From positions 1 to 64,000 of the forward strand of contig NZ_PPHF01000139.1 in NCBI RefSeq assembly GCF_002904335.1: a stretch of 64,000 bases of DNA, read 5' to 3'. Below the pieces are notes generated by a model. That model had not been told where the DNA came from, did not search any database, and saw only the letters and a list, made by a program, of their open reading frames with translations. Within the stretch, counting starts at the first letter, position 1. Each line of letters begins with the position of its first letter. The DNA comes from Amycolatopsis sp. CA-126428 (GTDB taxonomy: Bacteria > Actinomycetota > Actinomycetes > Mycobacteriales > Pseudonocardiaceae). Below are positions 33,735 through 43,265 of the stretch, one piece after another. Position numbers and translations under genes: made by a program.

Positions 33735-34478
33735 ATGAGCACCCCCACCGAGTCCCGCGTCGCGATCGTCACCGGCGGCTCCCGCGGCATCGGCCGCCAG
33801 GTCGCCGAGCGCCTGGCCGCCGACGGCATGGCGGTCGTCGTCAACTACGCGGGCAACGAGAAGGAGGCCACCGCCACCGTCGAGGCCATCACCGCGCGCG
33901 GTGGCCGGGCCATCGCGGCCCGCGCCGACGTGGCCGACCCGGCCGCGGTCGCGGAGCTGTTCGACACCGCGGAACGCACGTACGGCGGCGTGGACGTCGT
34001 GGCCCACCTGGCCGGCGTGATGAACCCGCCGACCCCGATCGCCGACACCGACTTCGAGGTCCTCGACCGCGTGCACCGCACCAACATCCGCGGCACGTTC
34101 GCGGTGGCCCAGCAGGCCGCGCGGCGGGTGCGCGACGGCGGCGCGGTGATCACCACGTCGACGTCGGTGCTCGGGCTGAACCTGCCCGGCTACGGCGTCT
34201 ACAACGCGACGAAGGGCGCGGTCGAGGCGATCACCATGATCCTGGCCCGCGAGCTGCGCGGCCGCGACATCACCGTGAACACGGTCGCGCCCGGCCCGAC
34301 CGCGACCGCGCTGTTCCTCGACGGCAAGGACGAGGAGACCATCGCCCGGATGGCCAAGCAGCCGCCGCTGGAGCGGCTCGGGCAGCCGGAGGACATCGCC
34401 GAGGTCGTCGCGTTCCTGGCCGGTCCGGCGCGCTGGGTGAACGGCCAGGTGCTGCGCGCGAACGGCGGCATCGTCTAG
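33735..34478 (+). CDS. Short-chain dehydrogenase/reductase
   Basis: A 247-residue classical SDR: cofactor motif TGGSRGIGRQVAE, structural motif AHLAGVMN (in place of NNAG), catalytic Ser in TTSTSVLG, and catalytic YNATK (YxxxK). The NYAG end of beta-2 lacks an acidic residue, so NADPH preference is likely. It belongs to the FabG-like group that reduces 3-oxoacyl or ketone substrates; the actual substrate is unknown. AAAGAAGGA precedes the ATG. It shares CTAG with the next convergent gene. Confidence 0.88.
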   Translation: MSTPTESRVAIVTGGSRGIGRQVAERLAADGMAVVVNYAGNEKEATATVEAITARGGRAIAARADVADPAAVAELFDTAERTYGGVDVVAHLAGVMNPPTPIADTDFEVLDRVHRTNIRGTFAVAQQAARRVRDGGAVITTSTSVLGLNLPGYGVYNATKGAVEAITMILARELRGRDITVNTVAPGPTATALFLDGKDEETIARMAKQPPLERLGQPEDIAEVVAFLAGPARWVNGQVLRANGGIV

Positions 34479-34903
34479 CGGGTGAACCGGCTGACGATGA
34501 CGTGGTCCTTCGCCGGCCCGCGCACCGCCCACTCCTGCCGCCAGCGGGCGGCGCCGGTCACGCGGTACTCCCCGCGGTAGTGGTCGGCCCGGCAGGGGTG
34601 GTCCGCCGTCCAGTGGCCTTCGCGCAGGTCGAGGTCGTGGAAGAAGCCGCCGTGGTCGAAGTGGACCGACGCGCGGCCGGGGCCCGCCGGGCGGTAGTGC
34701 AGGGTCCGGGTGACCGGCCCGGTGTGACCGCCGAGCCGCAGCTCGCCCTCCTCGTGGTAGACGAGGACGCCGCCGGCCTCGGTGAAGGTGGCGGTCCCGG
34801 TCACCTCGCCCGCGGGGTCGCCGTCCGTAGTGCGGATTTCCCGGTCCAGGCGCCAGGCGCCGCCGAAATACGCGGCGAGATCGGGAACCGGCCAGTACTG
34901 CAC
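34475..34903 (-). CDS. DUF6314-family protein
   Basis: 142 residues resembling the DUF6314 family: DLAAYFGGAWRLDREI at the N-terminus, then TATFTEAGGVLVYHEEGEL, FDHGGFFHDLDLREG and CRADHYRGEYRVTG. The arrangement suggests a small beta-barrel (lipocalin-like) fold with conserved His and Asp. No function has been established for the family as far as I know. Monocistronic, convergent with the SDR. Confidence 0.75.
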   Translation of the reverse strand: MQYWPVPDLAAYFGGAWRLDREIRTTDGDPAGEVTGTATFTEAGGVLVYHEEGELRLGGHTGPVTRTLHYRPAGPGRASVHFDHGGFFHDLDLREGHWTADHPCRADHYRGEYRVTGAARWRQEWAVRGPAKDHVIVSRFTR

Positions 34904-34971
34904 GCCCCCATTCTGGCACCCCGCGGCGGGGCGGGCCGGAACTGTCGGACCCCCGCTCTATAGTCGGGCGG

Positions 34972-36810
34972 GTGGCAGAGACCGACCTCGCACCCGCGTC
35001 CGACGCGCTGGAGACCCTCCGGCGCGTGTTCGGCTACGACAGCTTCCGCGGCGACCAGGCGGCGATCGTCGAGCACGTGATCGCCGGCGGCGACGCGCTC
35101 GTGCTGATGCCCACCGGCGGCGGGAAGTCGTTGTGCTACCAGATTCCCGCGCTCGTGCGGCCCGGCGTGGGCGTGGTGGTCTCGCCGCTGATCGCGCTGA
35201 TGCAGGACCAGGTCGACGCGCTGCGCAACGCCGGCGTCCGCGCCGGTTTCCTCAACTCCACCCAGGATTACGCGGCGCGGCAGGAGGTGGAGTCGGCGTT
35301 CCTGAACGGCGAGCTCGACCTGCTCTACCTGGCCCCGGAACGGCTTTCGGTGGAATCCACCGTGCGGCTGCTCGACCGCGGCAAGATCTCGCTGTTCGCG
35401 ATCGACGAAGCGCACTGCGTCGCCCAGTGGGGCCACGACTTCCGGCCCGACTACCTCCAGCTCTCGGCACTGCACGAGCGGTGGCCGGACGTGCCGCGGA
35501 TCGCGCTGACGGCGACCGCGACCGAGGCCACGCACAAGGAGATCGCCGCCCGGCTGAACCTCGACGAGGCCCGGCACTTCGTCGCGAGCTTCGACCGGCC
35601 GAACATCCAGTACCGGATCGTCGGCAAGAACTCCCCGCAGCGGCAGCTGCTGGAGCTGCTGCGCACCGAGCACCCGGGTGACGCGGGAATCGTCTACTGC
35701 CTGTCCCGGAACTCGGTGGAGAAGACCGCGGAGTTCCTGGTGCAGAACGGGATTCCGGCGGTGCCCTACCACGCGGGGCTCGACGCGCGCACCCGCGCGA
35801 AGCACCAGTCGCGGTTCCTGCGCGAGGACGGGCTGATCGTGGTCGCGACGATCGCGTTCGGGATGGGCATCGACAAACCGGACGTCCGGTTCGTCGCGCA
35901 CCTCGACCTGCCGAAGTCGGTCGAGGGCTACTACCAGGAAACCGGCCGCGCGGGCCGCGACGGCCTGCCGTCCACCGCCTGGCTCGCGTACGGGCTGCAG
36001 GACGTCGTCCAGCAGCGCAAGATGATCGACACGTCCGAGGGTGACGAGGCACACCGGCGGCGGCTGGGTGCGCACCTGAACGCGATGCTCGCGCTGTGCG
36101 AGACGGTCGAGTGCCGCCGCGTGCAGATCCTCAACTACTTCGGGCAGCCGGCCGGCCCGTGCGGCAACTGCGACACGTGCCTGAACCCGCCGGAGAAGTG
36201 GGACGGCACGATCCCGGCGCAGAAGCTGCTGTCGACAGTCGTGCGGCTGCGCAACGAGCGGCGCCAGAAGTTCGGTGCCGGCCAGGTCATCGACATCCTG
36301 CTCGGCAAGTCCACGCCGAAGGTCACGCAGTTCCAGCACGACACGCTCAAGACGTTCGGCATCGGCACCGAGCTGCGCGAGCCGGAATGGCGGGCGGTGG
36401 TGCGGCAACTGCTCGCCCAGGGCCTGCTCGCCGTCGAAGGCGACTACGGCTCGCTCGTGCTCACCGAGACGAGCGCCGAGGTGCTGGGCGGCGGTCGCCA
36501 GGTGCTGCTGCGGCGCGAACCCGAGCGGGCGCCCGCCGCGAAGGTCCGCAGCGCCAAGAAGGCCGCCGCCGCGGTCGTGGAGATGCCCGCGGAGGCGGCC
36601 CCGCTGTTCGAACGCCTGCGGGCCTGGCGGGCCGCCACCGCGAAGGAACAGGGCGTGCCCGCCTACGTCGTCTTCCACGACGCGACCCTGCGCCAGATCG
36701 CCACGCAACGGCCGGCGTCGCTGGCGGATCTGGGCACGGTCAGCGGCGTCGGGGAGAACAAGCTCGCCAAGTACGGCGAGGGGCTCTTGGAGGTCCTGAC
36801 CGCCGAGTGA
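34972..36810 (+). CDS. recQ: ATP-dependent DNA helicase RecQ
   Basis: 612 residues with complete RecQ architecture. Helicase domain 1 has MPTGGGKSLCYQIPAL (Walker A), IDEAHCVAQWGHDFR (DEAH plus aromatic loop) and LTATAT. Domain 2 has ATIAFGMGIDKPDVRFV and QETGRAGRDG. The RQC zinc site is built by CRRVQILNYF ... CGNCDTC. An HRDC domain follows at the C-terminus (LFERLRAWRAATAKEQGVPAYVVF). It unwinds recombination and stalled-fork intermediates in the cytoplasm. GTG start at 34972. Confidence 0.96.
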   Translation: MAETDLAPASDALETLRRVFGYDSFRGDQAAIVEHVIAGGDALVLMPTGGGKSLCYQIPALVRPGVGVVVSPLIALMQDQVDALRNAGVRAGFLNSTQDYAARQEVESAFLNGELDLLYLAPERLSVESTVRLLDRGKISLFAIDEAHCVAQWGHDFRPDYLQLSALHERWPDVPRIALTATATEATHKEIAARLNLDEARHFVASFDRPNIQYRIVGKNSPQRQLLELLRTEHPGDAGIVYCLSRNSVEKTAEFLVQNGIPAVPYHAGLDARTRAKHQSRFLREDGLIVVATIAFGMGIDKPDVRFVAHLDLPKSVEGYYQETGRAGRDGLPSTAWLAYGLQDVVQQRKMIDTSEGDEAHRRRLGAHLNAMLALCETVECRRVQILNYFGQPAGPCGNCDTCLNPPEKWDGTIPAQKLLSTVVRLRNERRQKFGAGQVIDILLGKSTPKVTQFQHDTLKTFGIGTELREPEWRAVVRQLLAQGLLAVEGDYGSLVLTETSAEVLGGGRQVLLRREPERAPAAKVRSAKKAAAAVVEMPAEAAPLFERLRAWRAATAKEQGVPAYVVFHDATLRQIATQRPASLADLGTVSGVGENKLAKYGEGLLEVLTAE

Positions 36811-36811
36811 G

Positions 36812-37036
36812 CTACCGGCCGGTGGCCGGCCCGGGGTGGCCCGGCTGCCCGGTCACCGAGTTGACCTTGCGGACCGCGCCGGCGATCTGCTGGTGGTACT
36901 TGCCCTTGGTCTTGCCGTCGACGAACTTCGCGGCCTTGCCGACGGCCTGGTTCACCTTTTCGGGGTTCTTCTTGGCGTAGGCGCGAGCCGCACCGGCGGC
37001 GCCGGCCAGCATGGTCAGCTTCTTCATCAGAGGCAC
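36812..37036 (-). CDS. Small MT0933 (Rv0909)-like antitoxin-family protein
   Basis: 74 residues, basic and helical. The core NPEKVNQAVGKAAKFVDGKTKGKY matches the spacing of the MT0933 antitoxin domain (PF14013 type), in which an amphipathic helix precedes a D-x-KTxGKY segment. The GTG at 37036 is chosen because GGGAGGG lies 5 bases upstream; the ATG at 37027 is too far from it. No toxin (Rv0910-like START domain) gene is next to it, so it may be a stand-alone member. Confidence 0.65.
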   Translation of the reverse strand: MPLMKKLTMLAGAAGAARAYAKKNPEKVNQAVGKAAKFVDGKTKGKYHQQIAGAVRKVNSVTGQPGHPGPATGR

Positions 37037-37189
37037 GGTGGCCCTCCCTCGTCGGTTGCGGTCATCCTGACAACGCGGACGAACCACCCGGAGGTTCCCC
37101 GTGTGACGAGGGCCAAAACCTGGGCCCGCCGCGGCCGGCCCCGGAAAAGGCCGCGCGGACCGCCGCCGCGCGGCCCTAGGCTCGCGATC

Positions 37190-38164
37190 ATGCGCGACCT
37201 GGCCGCCCTGCCGAAGGCCCACCTGCACGTCCACCTGGAGAGCACGATCCGCCCCGCCACGCTCCGCGAACTGGGCGAGGCGAACGGGGTCGACGTCCCG
37301 GGCGAGCCCCCCGTGTTCGACGGCTTCCGCGCCTTCGCCGACTACAACGCGCTGATCCGGTCCTGCCTCCGGCGTCCGGAAGACTTCGAACGCATCGCGC
37401 GCGAGTACTGTGAGGACGAAGCCGCGCAGGGCACGCGCTACGCCGAAGTCACCTTCACCGCGGCCTCGCACGGGGAACGGCTGGGCGACCTCGAAATGCC
37501 GCTGGCCTCCGTCCTCAAAGGACTATCGCAGAGCACCGACCTGGCGTGGCGGCTGCTGCTCGACCACTCCCGGCGCCGCTCGGTCGAGCGGGCCGGGCGC
37601 ACCCTCGACCTCGCGCTGAAGTACGACGAAGTCTTCGCGATCGGCATGGCGGGCGAGGAAAACCACTCGCTCCGGCCGTTCGCGACGCTTTTCGAAAAGG
37701 CTCATGCGGCCGGCATCCACCTGCTGCACCACACCGGCGAAGACGCCGGGCCCGGCAGCATCCGCGAGGCCATCGAAGTGGGCCGCACGGAACGGCTCGG
37801 CCACGGCATCCGCGTCCTCGACGACCCTTCGCTGGTCGCGGAAGTGCGGGCGCGCGGCCTGGCCCTGGAGGTGTGCCCGTCGTCGAACGTGACGCTGGGG
37901 CTGGTGCCGTCGCTGCCCGAACACCCGCTCCCCCGCCTGCTCGACGCGGGCCTGACGGTCACGCTCAACACCGACGTCCCGTCGGTCACCGGCGCCGGCC
38001 TGGCCGAGGAGTACGCCCGGGTGCAACGGGCGTTCGGCTACGACGACACGACGATGGCGGACTTCGCCCGTGCGAGCGTCACGGCGTCCTTCGCGCCCGA
38101 AGCGACCAAACAGGCCATCCTGCGCGGCATCGACGCCTGGCTCACACCGGCAGCAGGCGGGTGA
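37190..38164 (+). CDS. Adenosine deaminase-family protein with altered metal-site neighbour
   Basis: 324 residues. Zinc-site motifs are KAHLHVHLE (HxH), LLHHTGEDAGP (His/Glu), RLGHGIRVL (catalytic His) and CPSSNVTLGL. The metal-binding Asp is D262 in TLNTDVPSV. The following position, normally Asp or Asn (TDDP/TDN) and a base-contacting residue, is Val263. Adenosine itself may therefore not be the substrate; related deaminases act on adenine, aminofutalosine or modified nucleosides. The ATG at 37190 matches the family N-terminus. Overlaps the VWA gene by 23 bases. Confidence 0.85.
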   Translation: MRDLAALPKAHLHVHLESTIRPATLRELGEANGVDVPGEPPVFDGFRAFADYNALIRSCLRRPEDFERIAREYCEDEAAQGTRYAEVTFTAASHGERLGDLEMPLASVLKGLSQSTDLAWRLLLDHSRRRSVERAGRTLDLALKYDEVFAIGMAGEENHSLRPFATLFEKAHAAGIHLLHHTGEDAGPGSIREAIEVGRTERLGHGIRVLDDPSLVAEVRARGLALEVCPSSNVTLGLVPSLPEHPLPRLLDAGLTVTLNTDVPSVTGAGLAEEYARVQRAFGYDDTTMADFARASVTASFAPEATKQAILRGIDAWLTPAAGG

Positions 38165-39505
38165 CCAGCGTACCGAGCTGGTGCACCGTGCGGCACTCGT
38201 GCATCTCCACGACCTCGGCGTACTCCAGCGCCGCCGAGTCCCCGGTGGACCACAGCGACCGCCGTTCCGGGTTGAGCCAGTAGACGTGCCGGGCGCGGGA
38301 CTTGATGGCGCGGACCGCGTCGAGGTTGGGGTCGCCGCCGTTGGTGCGGGCGTCGCCGAGGATCAGCACCGACGTCCGCGGGCCGATCGCGTCCAGCCAG
38401 TTCTCGGTGAACTGGCGCAGGGAGCCGCCGTAGTCGCTGTGGCCGTCCCAGCGCACCAGCGCCGCTTCGGACAGCATGCGCGCGCCCAGGTGTTCGGGGT
38501 CGGCCGCGCCGCTGGTGACCAGGTGGGTGACCTCGTCGGCGCTGTCGACGAAGGCGAACACGCGGATCTTGCCGAACTGGTCGCGCAGCGCCTGCACGAG
38601 CAGCATGGTGAAGTTCGCGAACCCGGCCACCGAGCCGGAAAGATCGCACAGCAGCACGATTTCCGGCCGTCCGGGCCGCCGGTGGCGGTAGGCCGGGCGC
38701 AGCGGCACGCCGCCGGTCGAGAGCGACCGGCGCAGCGTGCGCCGCAGGTCGATCTGGCCGCGCGTCGTCCGCTTGCGGCGGGCGGCCAGGCGCGTCGCCA
38801 GTTTGCGGGACAACGGCTGGATGGTGCGCCGCAGCTCCGCGAGCTGGGTGCGGCTGGCGATGAGGAAGTCGACCCGGTCGGGCGACGGCGCGATGGCGTG
38901 CTTGGCGACGCGTTCGCGGCCGCGGATCTCGGCCGCGCGGCGCCGCGCCTCCGTGCGGACCTGCCCGCGGAAGCCCTCGACGCGGCGGCGGATCTCGTCG
39001 CGGTCGAACCGGTCGGTGAACTCGCCGCGCGCGCCGCCGCCGCGGACCGCGGCCAGCACCCGGGCGATCAGCGTCTGCGGCTGGAGCCGCTCCAGGGTCT
39101 GGTGGGCCGAGAAGCCGCCGCCCGGACCCGACGCCGAGCCGTACTGGCCCAGCATGTCGACGGCGAGGCCGGCGAGCTGGGACAACGCCTGCTGGTCACC
39201 GTCGGCGAGCGCGGCGGCCAGCTCTTCCCGCAGTTCCTCCAGCGTCGACGGCCGCTCCTCGCGGGCCCGCTCGGGGGTGCCGATCCCCGCCGGGAAGTAG
39301 AGGTCGAAGGCGGCGTCGAAGACCGCGCGCTGCCCGCCGCGCCGGACCAGCGCCGCGGCCAGGCCTTCGCGCACCAGCGCCCGGTCGTCGAGGCCGAGCA
39401 CCTCCAGCGCCGCGGCGGCGTCGACCGTCTCGGCGGGGCCGGCCGGGATGCCCTGGGCGCGCAGCGCCTTGACGAACGCGGCGAGCCGCTCCGGCACGCC
39501 GCCGG

Positions 39506-39509
<4 letters not shown>
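38142..39509 (-). CDS. VWA-domain protein (CoxE-like), partner of MoxR
   Basis: 455 residues. The C-terminal half is a von Willebrand A-type domain with the MIDAS start IVLLCDLSGSVAGF and ILGDARTNGGD. The N-terminal half is helical and rich in Arg. This is the CoxE/DUF-type protein usually paired with MoxR/CoxD ATPases, where the pair inserts metal or remodels an enzyme complex. The GTG start overlaps the MoxR stop (GTGA). The candidate clients in this window, two molybdenum hydroxylases, are not adjacent. Confidence 0.85.
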
Positions 39510-40387
<878 letters not shown>

Positions 40388-40450
40388 CACGTGCCTCCTA
40401 AGCGGTCGCTCACCAGGAGCGTACCCGAACAGCGGGCTAGCATCGGCCTC

Positions 40451-41479
40451 GTGACCTACGTTGCCGCTTCCGGCCGATACGACTCGATCCCCTACCGGCG
40501 CTGCGGGCGTTCCGGGCTCAAGCTGCCCGCGATCTCGCTCGGGCTCTGGCACAACTTCGGCCACGACCGGCCGCTGGAAACCCAGCGCGCGATCACCCGC
40601 CGCGCGTTCGACCTGGGCATCACCCACTTCGACCTGGCCAACAACTACGGCCCGCCGTACGGCTCGGCGGAGGAGAACTTCGGGCGGCTGCTGGCCACGG
40701 ACTTCAAGCCGTACCGCGACGAGCTGGTGATCTCCACCAAGGCCGGCTACGACATGTGGCCCGGCCCGTACGGCGAGTGGGGCTCCCGCAAGTACCTGCT
40801 GTCCTCCCTGGACCAGTCGCTCGGCCGGCTGGGCCTGGACTACGTCGACATCTTCTACTCGCACCGCTTCGACCCCGAGACGCCCCTGGAGGAGACGGTC
40901 GGGGCGCTCGACGCCGCCGTCCGCGCCGGCAAGGCGCTGTACGTCGGGATCTCGTCCTACAACTCGGAGCGGACGGCCGAGGCCGCGCGGCTCCTGCGGG
41001 AACTCGGCACGCCGCTGCTGATCCACCAGCCGTCGTACTCGATGCTCAACCGCTGGATCGATGAGGACGGCCTCCTCGACACCCTCGAAGAGGCGGGCGC
41101 CGGCTGCATCGCGTTCTCGCCGCTCGCGCAGGGCCTGCTGACGGACAAGTACCTGAAGGGCGTTCCGGCCGACTCCCGCGCGGCGCAGGGCAAGTCCCTC
41201 GATCCGGACACCCTCGACGAGAACCGCCTGGGCCGGGTCCGCGCGCTGAACGACATCGCGAGCCGCCGCGGGCAGTCGCTGGCGCAGCTGGCCCTGGCCT
41301 GGGCGCTGCGCGACAGCCGGGTGACGTCGGTGCTGATCGGCGCGAGCAGCGTGCGGCAGCTGGAGGACAACGTCGGCGCGCTCGGCAACCTCGAGTTCTC
41401 GTCCGAGGAGCTGACCGAGATCGACGGCCACGCGACCGACGCGGACATCAACCTCTGGAAGCGTTCGTCCGACTCCTGA
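40451..41479 (+). CDS. Aldo/keto reductase (YghZ / L-glyceraldehyde-3-phosphate reductase type)
   Basis: 342 residues. A (beta/alpha)8 barrel with the catalytic tetrad Asp and Tyr in FDLANNYGPPYG, Lys in ISTKAGYDMWPG and His in DIFYSHRFDPETP. The long EENFGRLL and KYLKGVPADSRA loops place it in the YghZ/voltage-gated K-channel beta-like AKR14 group, which reduces methylglyoxal or L-glyceraldehyde 3-phosphate with NADPH. GTG start at 40451, only 63 bases from the divergent MoxR start. A hairpin with a T-run follows the stop. Confidence 0.9.
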   Translation: MTYVAASGRYDSIPYRRCGRSGLKLPAISLGLWHNFGHDRPLETQRAITRRAFDLGITHFDLANNYGPPYGSAEENFGRLLATDFKPYRDELVISTKAGYDMWPGPYGEWGSRKYLLSSLDQSLGRLGLDYVDIFYSHRFDPETPLEETVGALDAAVRAGKALYVGISSYNSERTAEAARLLRELGTPLLIHQPSYSMLNRWIDEDGLLDTLEEAGAGCIAFSPLAQGLLTDKYLKGVPADSRAAQGKSLDPDTLDENRLGRVRALNDIASRRGQSLAQLALAWALRDSRVTSVLIGASSVRQLEDNVGALGNLEFSSEELTEIDGHATDADINLWKRSSDS

Positions 41480-41490
41480 GCCCAGCCGGC

Positions 41491-41521
41491 GGGGGGTGCC
41501 CGCGGGGGCGCCCCCCGTTTT
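41491..41521 (+). terminator. Intrinsic terminator after the aldo/keto reductase
   Basis: GGGGGGTGCC (41491-41500) pairs with GGCGCCCCCC (41507-41516, one G-T pair), followed by GTTTT. A rare T-run terminator in this GC-rich window. Its 3' half is the start of the 44-bp direct repeat. Confidence 0.8.
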
Positions 41522-41548
41522 CCACTTTACCGGTGAGCACCGACAGTT
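41505..41548. repeat. 44-bp direct repeat, copy A, with PafBC-type promoter motif on the minus strand
   Basis: Copy A differs from copy B (44194-44237) at three positions. Read on the minus strand it has CTGTCGGTG, 8 bases, TAAAGT (41546 to 41524), one mismatch from the RecA-NDp/PafBC promoter consensus TTGTCRGTG-N8-TAnnnT known from mycobacterial DNA-damage genes. The last six codons of the SDR gene, including its stop, lie in it. Confidence 0.7.
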
Positions 41549-42441
41549 TCGGCGTCGTCGCGGCGGGCCTCCGCTTCGGCGTCGCCGCCGCGGGCTTCCC
41601 TTTCGGCGTCGCCGCCTTGGGCCTCCGCCGACAGGTCCTGCCACTCGTCCCAGGTCGCGAGCCGGTCCGCGTAAGCCTGCTGGACCATCGGGTAGAAGCC
41701 CGTCCCGAAGAGCACCCGAAGGGGTGGGTTGGCCGCGTCGACGACCTTCAGCAGGGCCCGGGCGGCGGCGGCCGGATCCCCGGCCGGCTGCTTGCCCGCG
41801 ACCTCGGCGATGCGCCGGCGGAGCCCGTCGTAGACCGGGCTGGTCTCGGCGACGTGGCCGTTGGCGAGAGGGTCCGGGTTCTTGCCGTCGCGGGTGGCGT
41901 AGCCGCCCGGCTCGATGATCGTGACCTTGACGCCGAAGTCCGCGACCTCCTTGGCCAGGGTTTCGTTCAGGGCTTCGATCGCCCACCTCGACGCCTGGTA
42001 CGCGCCACCGAGCGGCATCGCGATGAGGCCCGCGGCCGACGACAGCTGGATGAAGTGCCCGGCGCCTTGTTCGCGCAGGACGGGCAGGGCGGCCTGGATG
42101 ACCCACACCGGGCCGAACACGTTGGTCTCCAGCTGGGCGCGCAGCTCGGGCTCGGTCAGTTCCTCGATGGCGCCGATCTGCGCGTAGCCGGCGTTGTTCA
42201 CGACGACGTCCAAGCGCCCGAAGTGCTCGGCGGCCCGCTTCACGGTCTCGAAGACCGCGGCTTTGTCGGTCACGTCCAGCTCCAGGGGGAGCACCGCGTC
42301 GCCGTAGCGGGCGACGAGGTCGTCGAAACTCCCGGTGGACCGCGCGGTGGCGGCCACCCGGTCGCCTCGGGACAGGGCGGCCTCGACGAAACAGCGGCCC
42401 AAGCCGCGCGACGAACCCGTGACGAACCAGACCTTGCTCAT
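41527..42441 (-). CDS. Short-chain dehydrogenase with Arg in place of catalytic Lys
   Basis: 304 residues. TGSSRGLGRCFVEAAL cofactor motif, NNAGYAQIG, and a catalytic Ser in IQLSSAAG. The active-site tetrad then reads Y148-QAS-R152 instead of YxxxK. Arg at this place is rare and usually lowers or alters activity. Residues 278-298 are a Gly/Asp/Glu/Ala/Arg repeat (GGDAEREAR-like) encoded by a 27-bp tandem repeat, beyond the normal end of such proteins. Divergent from a TetR gene with a clear operator between them. Confidence 0.82.
   Translation of the reverse strand: MSKVWFVTGSSRGLGRCFVEAALSRGDRVAATARSTGSFDDLVARYGDAVLPLELDVTDKAAVFETVKRAAEHFGRLDVVVNNAGYAQIGAIEELTEPELRAQLETNVFGPVWVIQAALPVLREQGAGHFIQLSSAAGLIAMPLGGAYQASRWAIEALNETLAKEVADFGVKVTIIEPGGYATRDGKNPDPLANGHVAETSPVYDGLRRRIAEVAGKQPAGDPAAAARALLKVVDAANPPLRVLFGTGFYPMVQQAYADRLATWDEWQDLSAEAQGGDAEREARGGDAEAEARRDDAETVGAHR
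41548..41629. repeat. 27-bp tandem repeat in the 3' end of the SDR gene
   Basis: Two full 27-bp units (41567-41593 and 41594-41620) with partial units on both sides. The shared core is TTCGGCGTCGCCGCC. In frame, giving GGDAE-type repeats in the protein. Confidence 0.75.
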
Positions 42442-42548
42442 GATGTTCCGTTCTCCGCAGTGACATCCGATCGCCCACAGGACACCGGCGGCCGGACGCC
42501 CGTGACAGCCGCGCCGCCGTGACGCCGATCACTCGCCACCTCAACGTT

Positions 42549-42571
42549 TGACCAAATTTCATATTTGGTCA
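42549..42571. promoter_or_regulatory. TetR operator between SDR and TetR genes
   Basis: TGACCAAAT and ATTTGGTCA, perfect 9-base arms around a 5-base spacer, 13 bp upstream of the TetR GTG and 108 bp upstream of the SDR start. The AT-rich site overlaps the likely promoters. Confidence 0.8.
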
Positions 42572-42583
42572 TATGCTGCCAAC

Positions 42584-43249
42584 GTGCCTCCAGCCGAAGA
42601 CCGGGCCGAACGGGCCGAGCGCATCCTCGACGCCGCCGCCGAACTGCTCCTGCGCGCCGGCTACCGGCGGACGACGATCGAGGACGTCGCCGAGCGGGCC
42701 GACGTCGGCAAGGGCACCGTCTACCTGCACTGGAAGAACCGCGAAGAGCTGTTCCTCGCCGTCCTGCTCCGCGAGTCGGTCCGGGTGCTCGAAGAGCTCG
42801 TGGCGGCGATCGCGGCCGATCCGCTCAGCGTGCGGCTTTCGCGGCTGACGGAGATCCAGTACGCCAACGTGCTGAAGCGTCCGCTGCTCCGGGCCGGGTA
42901 CGCCGACGACACCGAGACACTCGGCAAGCTGCTGCCGAAGCTGCACGGCAAACTCGACCCCCGCCACGGGGAAGCCTTCGTCGAGTACCTGGAGCTGCTG
43001 GCCGCCAACGACCTGCTCCGCGCGGACCGGCCGGCCCGTGAGCTCGTCGTCGCCTTCTCGGCCGTGCTGCACGGGTTCCTCGGCGCCTCCCGGCCCCCCG
43101 AACCGGCCCTGCTCGCCGACACGGTCGCGCACGCCTTCGAGCCGCTCGCCGTGTCGACGAGGCAGCTGCGCGCCGTGGCACCGCGGGCACTGGCGCTGTT
43201 CACCGAAGCCGTCGCGCTCGACCGCAAACAGCTCGAACGCGCCTACTGA
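42584..43249 (+). CDS. TetR-family transcriptional regulator
   Basis: 221 residues. The DNA-binding region is ERILDAAAELLLRAGYRRTTIEDVAERADVGKGTVYLHWKNREELF, an archetypal TetR start; the remainder is a helical ligand domain. The GTG at 42584 places the start 12 bases after the 23-bp palindrome, so the protein probably represses itself, the LLM gene 16 bases downstream and the divergent SDR. An upstream in-frame start would run through the operator. Confidence 0.9.
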   Translation: MPPAEDRAERAERILDAAAELLLRAGYRRTTIEDVAERADVGKGTVYLHWKNREELFLAVLLRESVRVLEELVAAIAADPLSVRLSRLTEIQYANVLKRPLLRAGYADDTETLGKLLPKLHGKLDPRHGEAFVEYLELLAANDLLRADRPARELVVAFSAVLHGFLGASRPPEPALLADTVAHAFEPLAVSTRQLRAVAPRALALFTEAVALDRKQLERAY

Positions 43250-43265
43250 AACCCTGGAGGACCTC

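Noticed and set aside
40388..42562. Upstream in-frame extension of MoxR to nearly 1000 residues
   Set aside because: No MoxR is so long; the extra part is antisense to the aldo/keto reductase and out of frame with the SDR, and AGGAGG marks the start near 40387.
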